Below, piece after piece: positions 14,662 through 21,275 of a stretch of DNA of 22,002 nt (positions are counted from its first letter, which is position 1; every line of letters starts with the position of its first letter). The stretch covers positions 1-22,002 of the IMG/VR virus record IMGVR_UViG_3300047481_001191; one strand, written 5' to 3'. The notes under the pieces are model-generated. The model was not told the origin of the DNA. It worked only from the letters and a program-made list of their open reading frames with translations, and made no database searches. The stretch comes from a virus. A program made the translations under genes and the position numbers.

Positions 14662-14849
14662 CGTCCTTCTTGCTTATGAATCCAAACCTTCAAGTCTTTT
14701 ACATACTTTCTTAATATTTCTGCTTGTGATAAGTGCCACTCATCACCTGTTTTTGTGTAGTTCTTGATGTGCTCATCAATTGCATCAAGACACTTTTTAA
14801 TGACAGGATTCCAAGGTTCTCGAATTGGAGTATTCCACTCTCTTGGCAT
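14658..14849 (-). CDS. Small conserved-looking cyanophage protein of unknown function
   Basis: A 63-residue, charged and tryptophan-containing protein (starts PREWNTPIREPWNPV, then amphipathic helices). It is the only convincing minus-strand gene in the window. Support comes from a perfect late box TATAAATA on the minus strand 20 bases upstream of its ATG, from its exact fit between lysozyme and tail-fibre genes, and from a recognisable cyanophage-type N-terminus. Its stop codon overlaps the lysozyme stop by two bases, with no terminator between the converging genes. No domain is recognised and no function is proposed. Confidence 0.72.
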   Translation of the reverse strand: MPREWNTPIREPWNPVIKKCLDAIDEHIKNYTKTGDEWHLSQAEILRKYVKDLKVWIHKQEGR

Positions 14850-14869
14850 CTGGAATAGGGCTGACGATG

Positions 14870-14877
14870 TATTTATA
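14870..14877 (-). promoter_or_regulatory. Minus-strand T4-type late promoter box
   Basis: The plus strand reads TATTTATA, giving a perfect TATAAATA on the minus strand, 20 bases upstream of the small minus-strand gene. It faces away from the plus-strand box at 14888-14895. Confidence 0.68.
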
Positions 14878-14887
14878 TTTCTGCTTT

Positions 14888-14895
14888 CATAAATA
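14888..14895 (+). promoter_or_regulatory. Plus-strand late promoter box for the tail-fibre gene
   Basis: CATAAATA, one base off TATAAATA, ends 15 bases before the ATG at 14911. With the minus-strand box only 10 bases away it forms a compact divergent late promoter pair. Confidence 0.62.
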
Positions 14896-14910
14896 TCTAA
14901 AAAACTATAG

Positions 14911-15612
14911 ATGGCTAATAATAGAGAACTTGGGCAGTTTGGTCGCCTAGTTACGGTTGTTGATAATGTATTTGTTGGTGTGGGAACTACATCAAATCAA
15001 ACAATTACATTCGGTAATATTGCTCCAACTGGGGTCAATGCTTCTGGTGTAGTTACTGCATCTAGGTTCTTTGGTTCTGGTTCATCATTAACCGGTGTCA
15101 TTACTTCATTGAATGCTGGTGCAAATGTTACTATCACTCAATTTTCTGGGATTGCCACAATTAGTGCAACTGCTAGTGGCGGAGGAGGAACTTCTTCTCA
15201 GTGGACCACAGGTGAAACAGGTATTACTACAACATCAAGTGTTGGAATTAAATCAACAGCACCAACATCAGCATTGGATGTTACAGGAAATGTTAAAGTT
15301 TCTGGAATTATAACCGCAACCGATTTCAACTCATCATCGGATATTAATTTAAAAACAAATATACAAACCATAGAAAATCCAATCAGCAAGTTATTTGAGA
15401 TTAATGGTGTTACATTTAATTGGATTGAAAACGAAAAGGCATCTGTTGGTGTTATCGCACAAGACGTTGAAAAGGTATTGCCAGAACTTGTAAACAACAT
15501 GGGATCCCACAAGGTTGTAAACTACAACGGTTTAATCGGCCTTCTGATAGAATGTATCAAGCATCAGCAGGGGCAAATCAACGAACTCAAAGAACACATG
15601 ATTGGCTCTTGA
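14911..15612 (+). CDS. Tail-fibre-type protein with S74 intramolecular chaperone domain
   Basis: The 233-residue protein has a glycine-, serine- and threonine-rich beta-structured N-terminal two thirds with repeat-like GVGTTSNQTI / GVVTASRFFGSGSSLTGV segments. A C-terminal peptidase S74 (endosialidase chaperone) domain begins at SSDINLKTNI, with the autocleavage Ser143-Asp144. It continues through GVIAQDVEKVLPEL (180-193), VNYNGLIGLL and a terminal coiled coil. In such proteins the chaperone trimerises the fibre and then cleaves itself off. It is short for a receptor-binding fibre, so it may be a small spike or whisker-type appendage. Its stop overlaps the -35 of the psbA promoter. Confidence 0.85.
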   Translation: MANNRELGQFGRLVTVVDNVFVGVGTTSNQTITFGNIAPTGVNASGVVTASRFFGSGSSLTGVITSLNAGANVTITQFSGIATISATASGGGGTSSQWTTGETGITTTSSVGIKSTAPTSALDVTGNVKVSGIITATDFNSSSDINLKTNIQTIENPISKLFEINGVTFNWIENEKASVGVIAQDVEKVLPELVNNMGSHKVVNYNGLIGLLIECIKHQQGQINELKEHMIGS

Positions 15613-15637
15613 CAGGATTTCCTGACAATGTTATGAT
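15609..15637 (+). promoter_or_regulatory. Early sigma-70-type promoter of psbA
   Basis: A perfect -35 TTGACA (15609-15614) overlaps the tail-fibre stop codon. A 17-base spacer follows, then the -10 TATGAT (15632-15637). It would start near 15644 and give a leader of about 148 bases. Confidence 0.82.
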
Positions 15638-15642
15638 AAATA
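15635..15642 (+). promoter_or_regulatory. Late promoter-like box overlapping the psbA early -10
   Basis: GATAAATA overlaps the early -10 hexamer. This might let psbA be transcribed in both early and late infection from nearly the same start site. Motif evidence only. Confidence 0.4.
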
Positions 15643-15659
15643 AAGATTAAGGAATGTAA

Positions 15660-15791
15660 CGTTTCTTAAGACTCCCGTTAACCGAGACCTATGGGAGGAT
15701 AAATTACGTCTCTCATACCCACACTGGAGGGTGGTGTGGGGAATACCGTATTATCCAGTTCCCCCTGGATCTTTCTTACCCTTTAACGAAA
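15660..15791 (+). ncRNA. Structured psbA leader, candidate PhotoRC-type RNA
   Basis: The roughly 130 bases before psbA hold no gene but several inverted repeats. They are GAGAC/GTCTC (15684-15688 with 15708-15712), a 7-bp CCCACAC/GTGTGGG (15718-15724 with 15734-15740), GGGGAA/TTCCCC (15738-15743 with 15759-15764) and ATCCAG/CTGGAT (15753-15758 with 15765-15770). The last two cannot form together, suggesting alternative folds near the start codon. PhotoRC-I and PhotoRC-II are published RNA motifs upstream of psbA in marine cyanobacteria and phages. Position and kind of structure fit, but I could not compare with their covariance models. Confidence 0.5.
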
Positions 15792-16874
15792 ATGACTGCT
15801 ACACTTTCGCGTCAACAAACACAATCGAATACTTGGGAACAGTTCTGTCAGTGGGTCACCTCAACCGATAATCGTCTTTATGTCGGTTGGTTCGGCGTTC
15901 TGATGATTCCTTGCCTGCTTGCAGCTACTATCTGCTTCATCGTTGCCTTCATCGCTGCCCCACCCGTGGACATTGATGGTATTCGTGAACCCGTTGCTGG
16001 TTCACTCATGTACGGAAACAACATCATCTCTGGTGCTGTGATTCCTTCGTCCAATGCAATTGGACTGCACTTTTACCCCATCTGGGAAGCTGCTTCCCTA
16101 GATGAGTGGCTTTACAACGGTGGTCCCTTCCAACTGGTAGTGTTCCACTTCCTTATCGGTATCTACGCTTATATGGGTCGTGAATGGGAACTTTCTTATC
16201 GTCTTGGGATGCGTCCTTGGATCTGTGTTGCTTACTCCGCTCCTGTTGCTGCTGCTTCTGCGGTGTTCCTTGTTTATCCTTTCGGTCAAGGTTCCTTCTC
16301 TGATGCAATGCCTCTTGGAATCTCAGGCACGTTTAACTACATGCTCGTCTTCCAAGCAGAACACAATATCCTTATGCATCCGTTCCATATGCTTGGGGTT
16401 GCTGGGGTATTTGGTGGCTCTCTCTTTAGTGCTATGCACGGAAGTCTGGTTACGTCTTCCCTTGTCCGCGAGACAACAGAGCAAGAGTCTCAGAACTATG
16501 GTTACAAGTTTGGACAAGAAGAAGAGACCTATAACATCGTTGCCGCCCACGGATACTTTGGACGACTGATCTTCCAATATGCTTCGTTCAACAACTCCCG
16601 TTCTCTGCACTTCTTCCTCGCTGCATGGCCTGTAGTTGGTATCTGGTTCACCGCTCTTGGTGTTTCCACGATGGCCTTCAACCTGAACGGTTTCAACTTC
16701 AACCAGTCCATCATTGATTCTCAGGGTCGTGTGCTCAACACTTGGGCAGATGTACTGAACCGTGCTGGACTCGGGATGGAGGTAATGCACGAAAGGAATG
16801 CTCACAATTTTCCTCTGGACCTGGCGGCTGCCGAGTCAACTCCTGTTGCTCTGACTGCTCCAACCATCGGTTGA
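15792..16874 (+). CDS. psbA: Photosystem II D1 protein
   Basis: The complete 360-residue D1 reaction-centre protein has five transmembrane helices. It includes [18 protein letters not shown] with the redox tyrosine, [16 protein letters not shown] with the chlorophyll/iron histidines, and the C-terminal processing region [12 protein letters not shown]. Compared with standard D1 numbering there is one extra residue near the N-terminus, so Glu131 here ([10 protein letters not shown]) corresponds to position 130. Glu at this site is the high-light (D1:2-type) form. No intron interrupts the reading frame, in contrast to the cyanophage S-PM2 copy. It would replace photodamaged host D1 during infection. 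An early promoter and structured leader precede it and a terminator follows. Confidence 0.98.
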   Translation: MTATLSRQQTQSNTWEQFCQWVTSTDNRLYVGWFGVLMIPCLLAATICFIVAFIAAPPVDIDGIREPVAGSLMYGNNIISGAVIPSSNAIGLHFYPIWEAASLDEWLYNGGPFQLVVFHFLIGIYAYMGREWELSYRLGMRPWICVAYSAPVAAASAVFLVYPFGQGSFSDAMPLGISGTFNYMLVFQAEHNILMHPFHMLGVAGVFGGSLFSAMHGSLVTSSLVRETTEQESQNYGYKFGQEEETYNIVAAHGYFGRLIFQYASFNNSRSLHFFLAAWPVVGIWFTALGVSTMAFNLNGFNFNQSIIDSQGRVLNTWADVLNRAGLGMEVMHERNAHNFPLDLAAAESTPVALTAPTIG

Positions 16875-16903
16875 TAAAATAAAAACTGAATAATATCAAA
16901 AGG

Positions 16904-16927
16904 GGGACTTGCAAAAGTCCCTTTTTT
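16904..16927 (+). terminator. Rho-independent terminator after psbA
   Basis: A 7-bp stem GGGACTT (16904-16910) / AAGTCCC (16915-16921) with loop GCAA is followed by six T residues. Its apex also supplies the -35 TTGCAA of the next promoter. Confidence 0.88.
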
Positions 16928-16937
16928 AATATATAAT
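16909..16937 (+). promoter_or_regulatory. Early promoter of the endonuclease VII-like pair
   Basis: A -35 TTGCAA (16909-16914) in the terminator apex, a 17-base spacer, and a perfect -10 TATAAT (16932-16937). A short direct repeat AATACACGAAT follows twice (16939-16949 and 16951-16961), just before and into the start codon at 16960. Confidence 0.7.
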
Positions 16938-16959
16938 AATACACGAATATAATACACGA

Positions 16960-17391
16960 ATGGCAAGACCAACTCAAACTACTGGAAGCAAAACCTGCAC
17001 CAAGTGTGGTGTAACCAAAGAAATCACAGAGTTTTATAAAAGGGGTGGAAAACAGTCACCAAATACAAGACATAATCATTGTAAAGAATGCACTAAAATG
17101 AGAGTATCTGCAACTCCATCTATTGTAAAAAGAGAGCAAGCACTTAAAAGAATGTATGGCATTACTCAACAAGATTATGAGGTAATGATTGTGGAGCAAA
17201 ATAACCAGTGTGCTATTTGCAATACAACAGAACCTGGTGGAAGACATAATAGTGATTACTTTGTTGTAGATCATTGTCACACCACTGGTAAGGTTAGAAA
17301 ACTACTTTGTCATAACTGCAACACCGCACTGGGTCTTGTGGGAGATAATATAAACACACTTCAAAAAATGATTGAGTATTTAAATCAATGA
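16960..17391 (+). CDS. Endonuclease VII-family (HNH/His-Me finger) nuclease, first copy
   Basis: The 143-residue protein resembles T4 gp49-type recombination endonuclease VII. A zinc-knuckle-like pair CTKC (13-16) / CKEC (41-44) is followed by the nuclease core: CAIC (84-87), DHCHTTGKVR (104-113) with the catalytic DHCH, CHNC (117-120), and NTALGLVGDN (121-130) ending the His-Me finger. In cyanophage S-PM2 a freestanding homing endonuclease (F-CphI) is reported between psbA and psbD and targets intronless psbA. Location here is equivalent, so a freestanding homing role is plausible; a general junction resolvase is the alternative. It overlaps the next gene by ATGA. Confidence 0.82.
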   Translation: MARPTQTTGSKTCTKCGVTKEITEFYKRGGKQSPNTRHNHCKECTKMRVSATPSIVKREQALKRMYGITQQDYEVMIVEQNNQCAICNTTEPGGRHNSDYFVVDHCHTTGKVRKLLCHNCNTALGLVGDNINTLQKMIEYLNQ

Positions 17392-17771
17392 TTAAAGAAT
17401 GTAGAATTTGTGGTATTAAAAAACCATTATCAGAATTTCATAAATGCTCCAATGAGAAAATTATTAATGGAAAAATTTATCCAGTAAGATATAGAAGTGA
17501 ATGTAAAAAATGTAGAAGAGTTGGTGGTAAAGCTCATTCTTCTGCTGCAAAAAAACTAATGGAGCAGAGTGGAATGAAAAGACCACCATTAGGAACTCCT
17601 TGTGATAATTGCGGTAAGGCAGATCAGAAACTAATATTTGATCATTGCCATGAAACTGGAAAATTTAGAGGATGGTTGTGCTATCAATGTAATACTGCTA
17701 TAGGAAATTTAGGAGATAACATTGATGGTCTGATGAGAGCAGTTCAATATTTGAGCACTAATACTCATTGA
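17388..17771 (+). CDS. Endonuclease VII-family nuclease, second copy
   Basis: A 127-residue second member with the same plan: CRIC (5-8) / CKKC (39-42), then CDNC (72-75), DHCHETGKFRG (85-95), CYQC (98-101) and NTAIGNLGDN (102-111). It is diverged from its neighbour outside the core, so it is either an old duplication or an independent arrival. Both appear catalytically intact. It starts within the stop of the first copy and ends about 50 bases before psbD. Two consecutive nucleases could act on different targets or as a pair. Confidence 0.82.
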   Translation: MIKECRICGIKKPLSEFHKCSNEKIINGKIYPVRYRSECKKCRRVGGKAHSSAAKKLMEQSGMKRPPLGTPCDNCGKADQKLIFDHCHETGKFRGWLCYQCNTAIGNLGDNIDGLMRAVQYLSTNTH

Positions 17772-17794
17772 CTTTTATTGTAAAGTATTGTAAA

Positions 17795-17801
17795 CTAAAT
17801 A
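17795..17801 (+). promoter_or_regulatory. Candidate cyanophage late box upstream of psbD
   Basis: CTAAATA lies 21 bases before the psbD ATG. This core is shared with T4-like late promoters and is reported as a cyanophage late motif. A TTGACT at 17768-17773 overlapping the preceding stop resembles a -35, but no good -10 lies at the right distance. Confidence 0.4.
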
Positions 17802-17822
17802 TGAGAAATACGATTGGAGGTT

Positions 17823-18884
17823 ATGACTTCTTCAACACTTTCACAACCAATTTCACAAAGAGGATGGTTCGATGTACTCGATGACTGGCTTAAAAGAGAT
17901 CGTTTCGTTTTTGTTGGCTGGTCTGGACTTCTTCTTTTTCCCACAGCTTATCTTGCTCTTGGTGGTTGGCTTACTGGGACAAGTTTCGTTACGAGTTGGT
18001 ACACTCATGGGATTGTATCCTCCTATCTTGAGGGTGCAAACTTTCTTACTGCGGCAGTTAGTACTCCAGCAGATTCTATGGGTCATTCTCTTCTTCTTCT
18101 CTGGGGTCCTGAGGCTCAAGGGGATTTCGTCCGCTGGTGCCAACTTGGGGGACTCTGGACTTTTGTGGCACTTCACGGAGCCTTCGCTCTTATAGGTTTC
18201 ATGTTGCGTCAGTTTGAGATTGCTCGTTTGGTCGGAATCCGTCCTTACAATGCAATCGCATTCTCTGGTCCTATTGCAGTATTTGTTTCTGTATTCCTGA
18301 TGTATCCACTGGGACAATCCAGTTGGTTTTTCGCTCCCTCCTTTGGTGTAGCAGCGATCTTCAGGTTCCTTCTATTCCTTCAGGGTTTCCACAACTGGAC
18401 ACTCAACCCCTTCCATATGATGGGAGTTGCTGGTATACTTGGAGGAGCACTACTCTGTGCGATTCATGGAGCAACAGTAGAAAACACTCTATTTGAAGAT
18501 GGTGACCAAGCAAATACATTCAAGGCATTTGAACCTACACAAGAAGAAGAGACCTATTCGATGGTCACTGCCAACAGATTCTGGTCTCAGATTTTCGGAA
18601 TTGCATTCAGCAATAAGCGTTGGCTTCATTTCTTTATGTTGTTTGTTCCTGTTATGGGTCTTTGGACCAGTAGCATTGGTATTATTGGTCTTGCACTTAA
18701 CCTTAGAGCTTATGATTTTGTTTCACAAGAAATCAGAGCGGCAGAGGATCCTGAGTTTGAAACCTTCTACACCAAGAACATTCTCTTGAATGAAGGCCTT
18801 CGTGCTTGGATGGCACCAGTAGACCAACCTCATGAGAACTTTGTATTCCCAGAAGAAGTATTGCCCAGAGGCAATGCCCTGTGA
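17823..18884 (+). CDS. psbD: Photosystem II D2 protein
   Basis: The complete 353-residue D2 protein is the reaction-centre partner of D1. Its conserved regions include [38 protein letters not shown] (chlorophyll and iron ligands), [19 protein letters not shown] and the C-terminal PRGNAL. Start: ATG at 17823 with a perfect GGAGG Shine-Dalgarno at 17816-17820; an in-frame TTG at 17814 lies before that SD and is not used. It is separated from psbA by two nuclease genes. Phages carrying both psbA and psbD can supply the whole D1/D2 heterodimer. A terminator follows directly. Confidence 0.98.
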   Translation: MTSSTLSQPISQRGWFDVLDDWLKRDRFVFVGWSGLLLFPTAYLALGGWLTGTSFVTSWYTHGIVSSYLEGANFLTAAVSTPADSMGHSLLLLWGPEAQGDFVRWCQLGGLWTFVALHGAFALIGFMLRQFEIARLVGIRPYNAIAFSGPIAVFVSVFLMYPLGQSSWFFAPSFGVAAIFRFLLFLQGFHNWTLNPFHMMGVAGILGGALLCAIHGATVENTLFEDGDQANTFKAFEPTQEEETYSMVTANRFWSQIFGIAFSNKRWLHFFMLFVPVMGLWTSSIGIIGLALNLRAYDFVSQEIRAAEDPEFETFYTKNILLNEGLRAWMAPVDQPHENFVFPEEVLPRGNAL

Positions 18885-18891
18885 TATACTG

Positions 18892-18917
18892 GGAGGGGAT
18901 AACCCTCCTTTTATTTT
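18892..18917 (+). terminator. Rho-independent terminator after psbD
   Basis: A 6-bp stem GGAGGG (18892-18897) / CCCTCC (18903-18908) with a GATAA loop precedes a T-rich tail (TTTTATTTT). Confidence 0.8.
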
Positions 18918-18919
18918 CT

Positions 18920-18926
18920 CTAAATA
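18920..18926 (+). promoter_or_regulatory. Candidate late box upstream of glutaredoxin
   Basis: CTAAATA directly follows the psbD terminator tail and lies 21 bases before the ATG at 18948, the same distance as the box before psbD. Motif and spacing only. Confidence 0.4.
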
Positions 18927-18947
18927 TTTTTCAGTTTATAAACAGAT

Positions 18948-19184
18948 ATGAAGTTTACAGTTTACTCAAAAGACGGATGTCCATATTGCACAAAAGTGCA
19001 GCAGGTGTTACAATTGGCTGAGTTGCAATATGTCATATACAAACTGAATACTGATTTCACTCGTGAAGAATTCTATGCGGAGTTTGGAGAAGGATCTACT
19101 TTTCCTCAAGTGATTGTAAATAATCAACACATCGGTGGATGCACCGATACGGTTCAATATCTGAAGGAGCAGAATCTGGTTTAA
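18948..19184 (+). CDS. Glutaredoxin
   Basis: The 78-residue thioredoxin-fold protein has a dithiol active site CPYC (11-14), the cis-proline loop TFPQV (51-55) and GGCTD (63-67), the glutathione-binding signature of glutaredoxins. The length is typical of small bacterial or phage glutaredoxins. Phage glutaredoxins commonly support ribonucleotide reductase. Here a further role as reductant of the type II peroxiredoxin encoded at 12887-13426 is possible, because that family often uses glutaredoxin. The stop overlaps the next start codon (TAATG). Confidence 0.9.
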   Translation: MKFTVYSKDGCPYCTKVQQVLQLAELQYVIYKLNTDFTREEFYAEFGEGSTFPQVIVNNQHIGGCTDTVQYLKEQNLV

Positions 19185-19543
19185 TGGAAAATAACATTCA
19201 GGAAATTTATTCTGACATAGAAAAAGCAATTGATTATGCATTCAATGGTCAATTTGTAATGAAGTTCTATGACTATCTTAAAATTCGCGGAACTAAAAAG
19301 GTAGAAGTTGAGGAATTTATTGAGAGCACAACTGCTCAGCAACTCAATGAGCTTATAATGGAACTTGAATCTTATCTTGAAGGTGGTGCTGATGAAATGC
19401 ACAAACAACTTCGTGAAGCCTATGGACACATTCCAAAACCAATGGCAAGAAAAATCAAAGAATATTTGTATGGCATCTTAGAAGATGCTTGGAAGTATAA
19501 TCATGACAAGAGACGCGGGCGACGCAAAAAGCAAACTAAATAG
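19184..19543 (+). CDS. Conserved-looking cyanophage protein of unknown function
   Basis: A 119-residue, largely helical and soluble protein: acidic in the middle (a TTAQQLNELIMELESYLEGG region) and strongly basic at the end (HDKRRGRRKKQTK). The start is ATG 19184, overlapping the glutaredoxin stop; 15 further codons are open upstream but lie inside glutaredoxin. The basic tail suggests contact with nucleic acid, which is inference only. No catalytic motif or membrane segment is seen. Confidence 0.8.
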   Translation: MENNIQEIYSDIEKAIDYAFNGQFVMKFYDYLKIRGTKKVEVEEFIESTTAQQLNELIMELESYLEGGADEMHKQLREAYGHIPKPMARKIKEYLYGILEDAWKYNHDKRRGRRKKQTK

Positions 19544-19625
19544 AAATGAACCCCAAATTAATCGGGGTGTTGAGTTACTACTACGAAATAGGAGGAAGAG
19601 ATCATCAAAGCCAAAAACTTTTCAA

Positions 19626-19709
19626 GTGAAATTTGGTAAAATGATTTCTCTTTTCCGCAGAGAGTATCATTTCTACATTGAGTTTCACTTTGATGTAAGA
19701 AACAAATAA
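19626..19709 (+). CDS. Possible very small gene (27 residues)
   Basis: The gap 19544-19726 holds a frame ending at 19709 whose last 27 residues (FGKMISLFRREYHFYIEFHFDVRNK) look protein-like and aromatic-rich. The start is unclear: GTG at 19626, ATG at 19641, or ATG at 19503 inside the preceding gene. A strong GGAGG near 19590 is too far upstream for these starts. A separate 27-codon frame from ATG 19546 also exists. Low confidence that either is expressed. Confidence 0.3.
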   Translation: MKFGKMISLFRREYHFYIEFHFDVRNK

Positions 19710-19726
19710 CTCTCTGGAGAACTAAA

Positions 19727-19948
19727 ATGTTAGCAGTAACACTTACCATCGGCACATTAGTTTCAATCATGTTCTTTTTTGTTGGTGGTGTAATAGGATG
19801 GATGGCAAAGGAACATTTTTATCAAACTTCGCCAGTGTATACGCACCCAGAGATGTTTGATTCAAATGGAAACATCATTCCCGATGAAATTTTAGCTGTG
19901 AGATTTGAAAACGATTATGACTACGACGAAGACGAGGAAGACGACTGA
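19727..19948 (+). CDS. Small membrane-anchored protein with acidic tail
   Basis: The 73-residue protein has one N-terminal transmembrane segment (about 3-25, MFFFVGGVIGW). A conserved-looking soluble part follows (PVYTHPEMFDSNGNIIPDEILAVRFEN), then a strongly acidic end (DYDYDEDEEDD). I recognise this as a recurrent small protein in T4-like cyanophages with no known function. CTGGAGA about 10 bases upstream serves as the Shine-Dalgarno. The codons of the acidic tail overlap the start of the next gene in another frame. Confidence 0.82.
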   Translation: MLAVTLTIGTLVSIMFFFVGGVIGWMAKEHFYQTSPVYTHPEMFDSNGNIIPDEILAVRFENDYDYDEDEEDD

Positions 19949-20402
19949 AACTGAAGTTAAACTTCCGCCCAATCCATTTATGAATGAGATCCTAGATCTC
20001 GCTTCAAAGCAAAAAACTAATGCAAAAAAAGTTGAAGTTCTGAAAGAGTATGAGAACGATGCGTTGAAATCGCTACTCATTTGGAACTTTGATGATTCTG
20101 TTATTTCTGTTCTCCCATCAGGAGAAGTTCCTTTTAAACCAAATGAAAGTCCATTAGGAACTGACCACTCATCATTGAGACGAGAGTTCAAGCACTTTTA
20201 CAATTTTGTAAAAGGTGGTAATGACACTCTGCCAAGTATCCGTAGAGAAACAATTTTCATTCAGATTCTCGAAGGTCTTCATCCCGACGAAGCAGAAGTT
20301 CTTTGTCTTGTAAAAGATAAGCAATTGCAATCTAAATATAAAATTACGAAAGATCTTGTCTCAGAAGCTTACCCCGATATTCAATGGGGAGGTCGTTCCT
20401 GA
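19917..20402 (+). CDS. Conserved T4-like cyanophage protein of unknown function
   Basis: A 161-residue soluble protein with a threonine/lysine-rich start (TTTKTRKTTETEV) and the blocks NPFMNEILDLASKQKTNAKKVEVL, LLIWNFDDSVISVLP, REFKHFYNFVKGGNDTLPSIRRETIFIQILEGLHPDEAEVLCLVKDK, ending YPDIQWGGRS. I recognise it as a protein widespread in cyanophage genomes, often near small replication/regulatory genes. The ATG at 19917 is used; the upstream TTG at 19905 would lengthen the overlap. It shares 32 bases with the preceding gene. Helical content and the conserved RRE segment do not reveal a function. Confidence 0.82.
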   Translation: MTTTKTRKTTETEVKLPPNPFMNEILDLASKQKTNAKKVEVLKEYENDALKSLLIWNFDDSVISVLPSGEVPFKPNESPLGTDHSSLRREFKHFYNFVKGGNDTLPSIRRETIFIQILEGLHPDEAEVLCLVKDKQLQSKYKITKDLVSEAYPDIQWGGRS

Positions 20403-20653
20403 TGTGTTTGGTTCTTCATCAGAAATGTGAAAAGTCGGCAGCGAAAGATAAATCGCTGCCTTTAAACTCTTATCTTGTTACATATATTTCTGAAGAGGAA
20501 ACTTTTTATGATATTGTAATTTGTAACAAACAGGTTGATATCTTTGATATGTATTGGGATAAATATCGTGAAGGATTGCAGAATATACGATGGACTGATG
20601 GGAGAGTAAATCCCAAATTGTGGCAAGCTAAAACGGAGAAAACAAAAAAATGA
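20402..20653 (+). CDS. Conserved small cyanophage protein of unknown function
   Basis: The 83-residue protein contains LVTYISEEETFYDIVICNKQVDIFDMYWDKYREGLQ and TDGRVNPKLW near the end, a familiar cyanophage hypothetical protein. ATG 20402 overlaps the preceding stop (TGATG); six upstream codons in the same frame belong to the preceding gene. It is cytoplasmic by composition. Its constant linkage with the preceding gene suggests a shared function, but none is known. Confidence 0.8.
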   Translation: MCLVLHQKCEKSAAKDKSLPLNSYLVTYISEEETFYDIVICNKQVDIFDMYWDKYREGLQNIRWTDGRVNPKLWQAKTEKTKK

Positions 20654-20835
20654 GTTCAGGTTTCAGTGAAGAGAAAATTGAAGTATCAATTGATAAAGAT
20701 AAACTTCAAGAAGTTTTGAAAGTTTATAAAAAAATTAAACGATATCAAAGATCTAGTCTTTTTAAAATTAAAACTATGGATGGGACGGAAACTCTGGTAA
20801 ATAATTTACTTAAAGAATTAGACGACGATGGGTAA
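20650..20835 (+). CDS. Small charged protein of unknown function
   Basis: A 61-residue, lysine- and glutamate-rich, helical protein (KLQEVLKVYKKIKRYQRSS) starting with an ATGA overlap on the preceding stop. It ends 8 bases inside speD. No motif recognised. The tight overlaps on both sides support its being translated. Confidence 0.72.
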   Translation: MSSGFSEEKIEVSIDKDKLQEVLKVYKKIKRYQRSSLFKIKTMDGTETLVNNLLKELDDDG

Positions 20836-21154
20836 GCATTATCTACTAAACTTATATGGTTGTTCATTCATGCTTTTAGATGATGAACGTTGCCTTATAG
20901 ATTTATTGGAAAATGCTGCGGCTGCTAGTGGAGCCACTGTCGTTCAAACCATCTCAAAAAAGTTTGAACCGCAAGGAGTCACCGTTATTTGTCTATTGTC
21001 AGAAAGTCATATCAGTATTCACACATGGCCTGAGGAAGGCAAGGCAGCGGTGGACGTTTATACTTGTGGGGAATGTAACCCAAAAATAGGATGTGATATA
21101 ATCATTCAACAACTCTATGCTCAGAATCATACTCTGAGTTACATAGAACGGTAA
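20828..21154 (+). CDS. speD: S-adenosylmethionine decarboxylase proenzyme
   Basis: The 108-residue proenzyme of the short bacterial/archaeal class self-cleaves to a pyruvoyl enzyme that makes decarboxylated AdoMet for spermidine synthesis. The self-cleavage site is Glu59-Ser60 in LSESHISIHTWPE; His65 and Cys80 (VYTCGECNP) match the processing and proton-donor residues of the T. maritima enzyme. The length is near the usual 115-130. speD is a known cyanophage auxiliary metabolic gene. It is the last member of the overlapping run and is followed by the riboswitch region. Confidence 0.93.
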   Translation: MGKHYLLNLYGCSFMLLDDERCLIDLLENAAAASGATVVQTISKKFEPQGVTVICLLSESHISIHTWPEEGKAAVDVYTCGECNPKIGCDIIIQQLYAQNHTLSYIER

Positions 21155-21188
21155 CAAAAGTTACAAAAAAAGTATCTAATATATTATA

Positions 21189-21242
21189 CGTTCATTCGCT
21201 ATTTTCAAATGGCGAACGGAAGTAGGGAAACTGAAGGAACGC
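21189..21242 (+). promoter_or_regulatory. Candidate glutamine riboswitch (Downstream-peptide/glnA class)
   Basis: The hallmark order is present. P1 CGTTC (21189-21193) pairs with GAACG (21237-21241). A 7-bp hairpin TTCGCTA/TGGCGAA (21195-21201 with 21210-21216) follows P1. Then come the conserved CGGAAGTAGG (21217-21226), a short loop, and TGAAGGAACGC closing P1. This agrees with the published consensus of the glnA and Downstream-peptide motifs, shown to bind L-glutamine in cyanobacteria and reported in cyanophages. The next gene, 34 bases on, is a short YRGV-type peptide gene as expected for the class. No clear promoter hexamers were fixed upstream. Confidence 0.82.
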
Positions 21243-21275
21243 ACCAATACCCTAACCAAGTAAAGGAGCAACCTA

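Noticed and set aside
16323-16805. Minus-strand open frame within psbA
   Set aside because: Shadow of a highly conserved D1 coding sequence. Antisense RNA to psbA is possible in cyanophages but no minus-strand promoter was seen here.
15792-16874. Group I intron in psbA, as in S-PM2
   Set aside because: The D1 reading frame is continuous over 360 residues and full length, so no intron is present.
17853-18317. Minus-strand open frame within psbD
   Set aside because: Shadow of the D2 coding sequence, with basic low-complexity product and no start signals.
19546-19629. 27-codon frame starting ATGAACCCC
   Set aside because: Very short, no Shine-Dalgarno at a good distance, and it overlaps another equally uncertain small frame; the CCCC/GGGG inverted repeat there lacks a T-tract and was not called a terminator.
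21161-21187. Promoter TTACAA/TATTAT upstream of the riboswitch
   Set aside because: Spacing between the boxes is too short and the implied start would cut off the 5' arm of the aptamer's P1 stem. The true promoter is not resolved, or the unit is read from speD.
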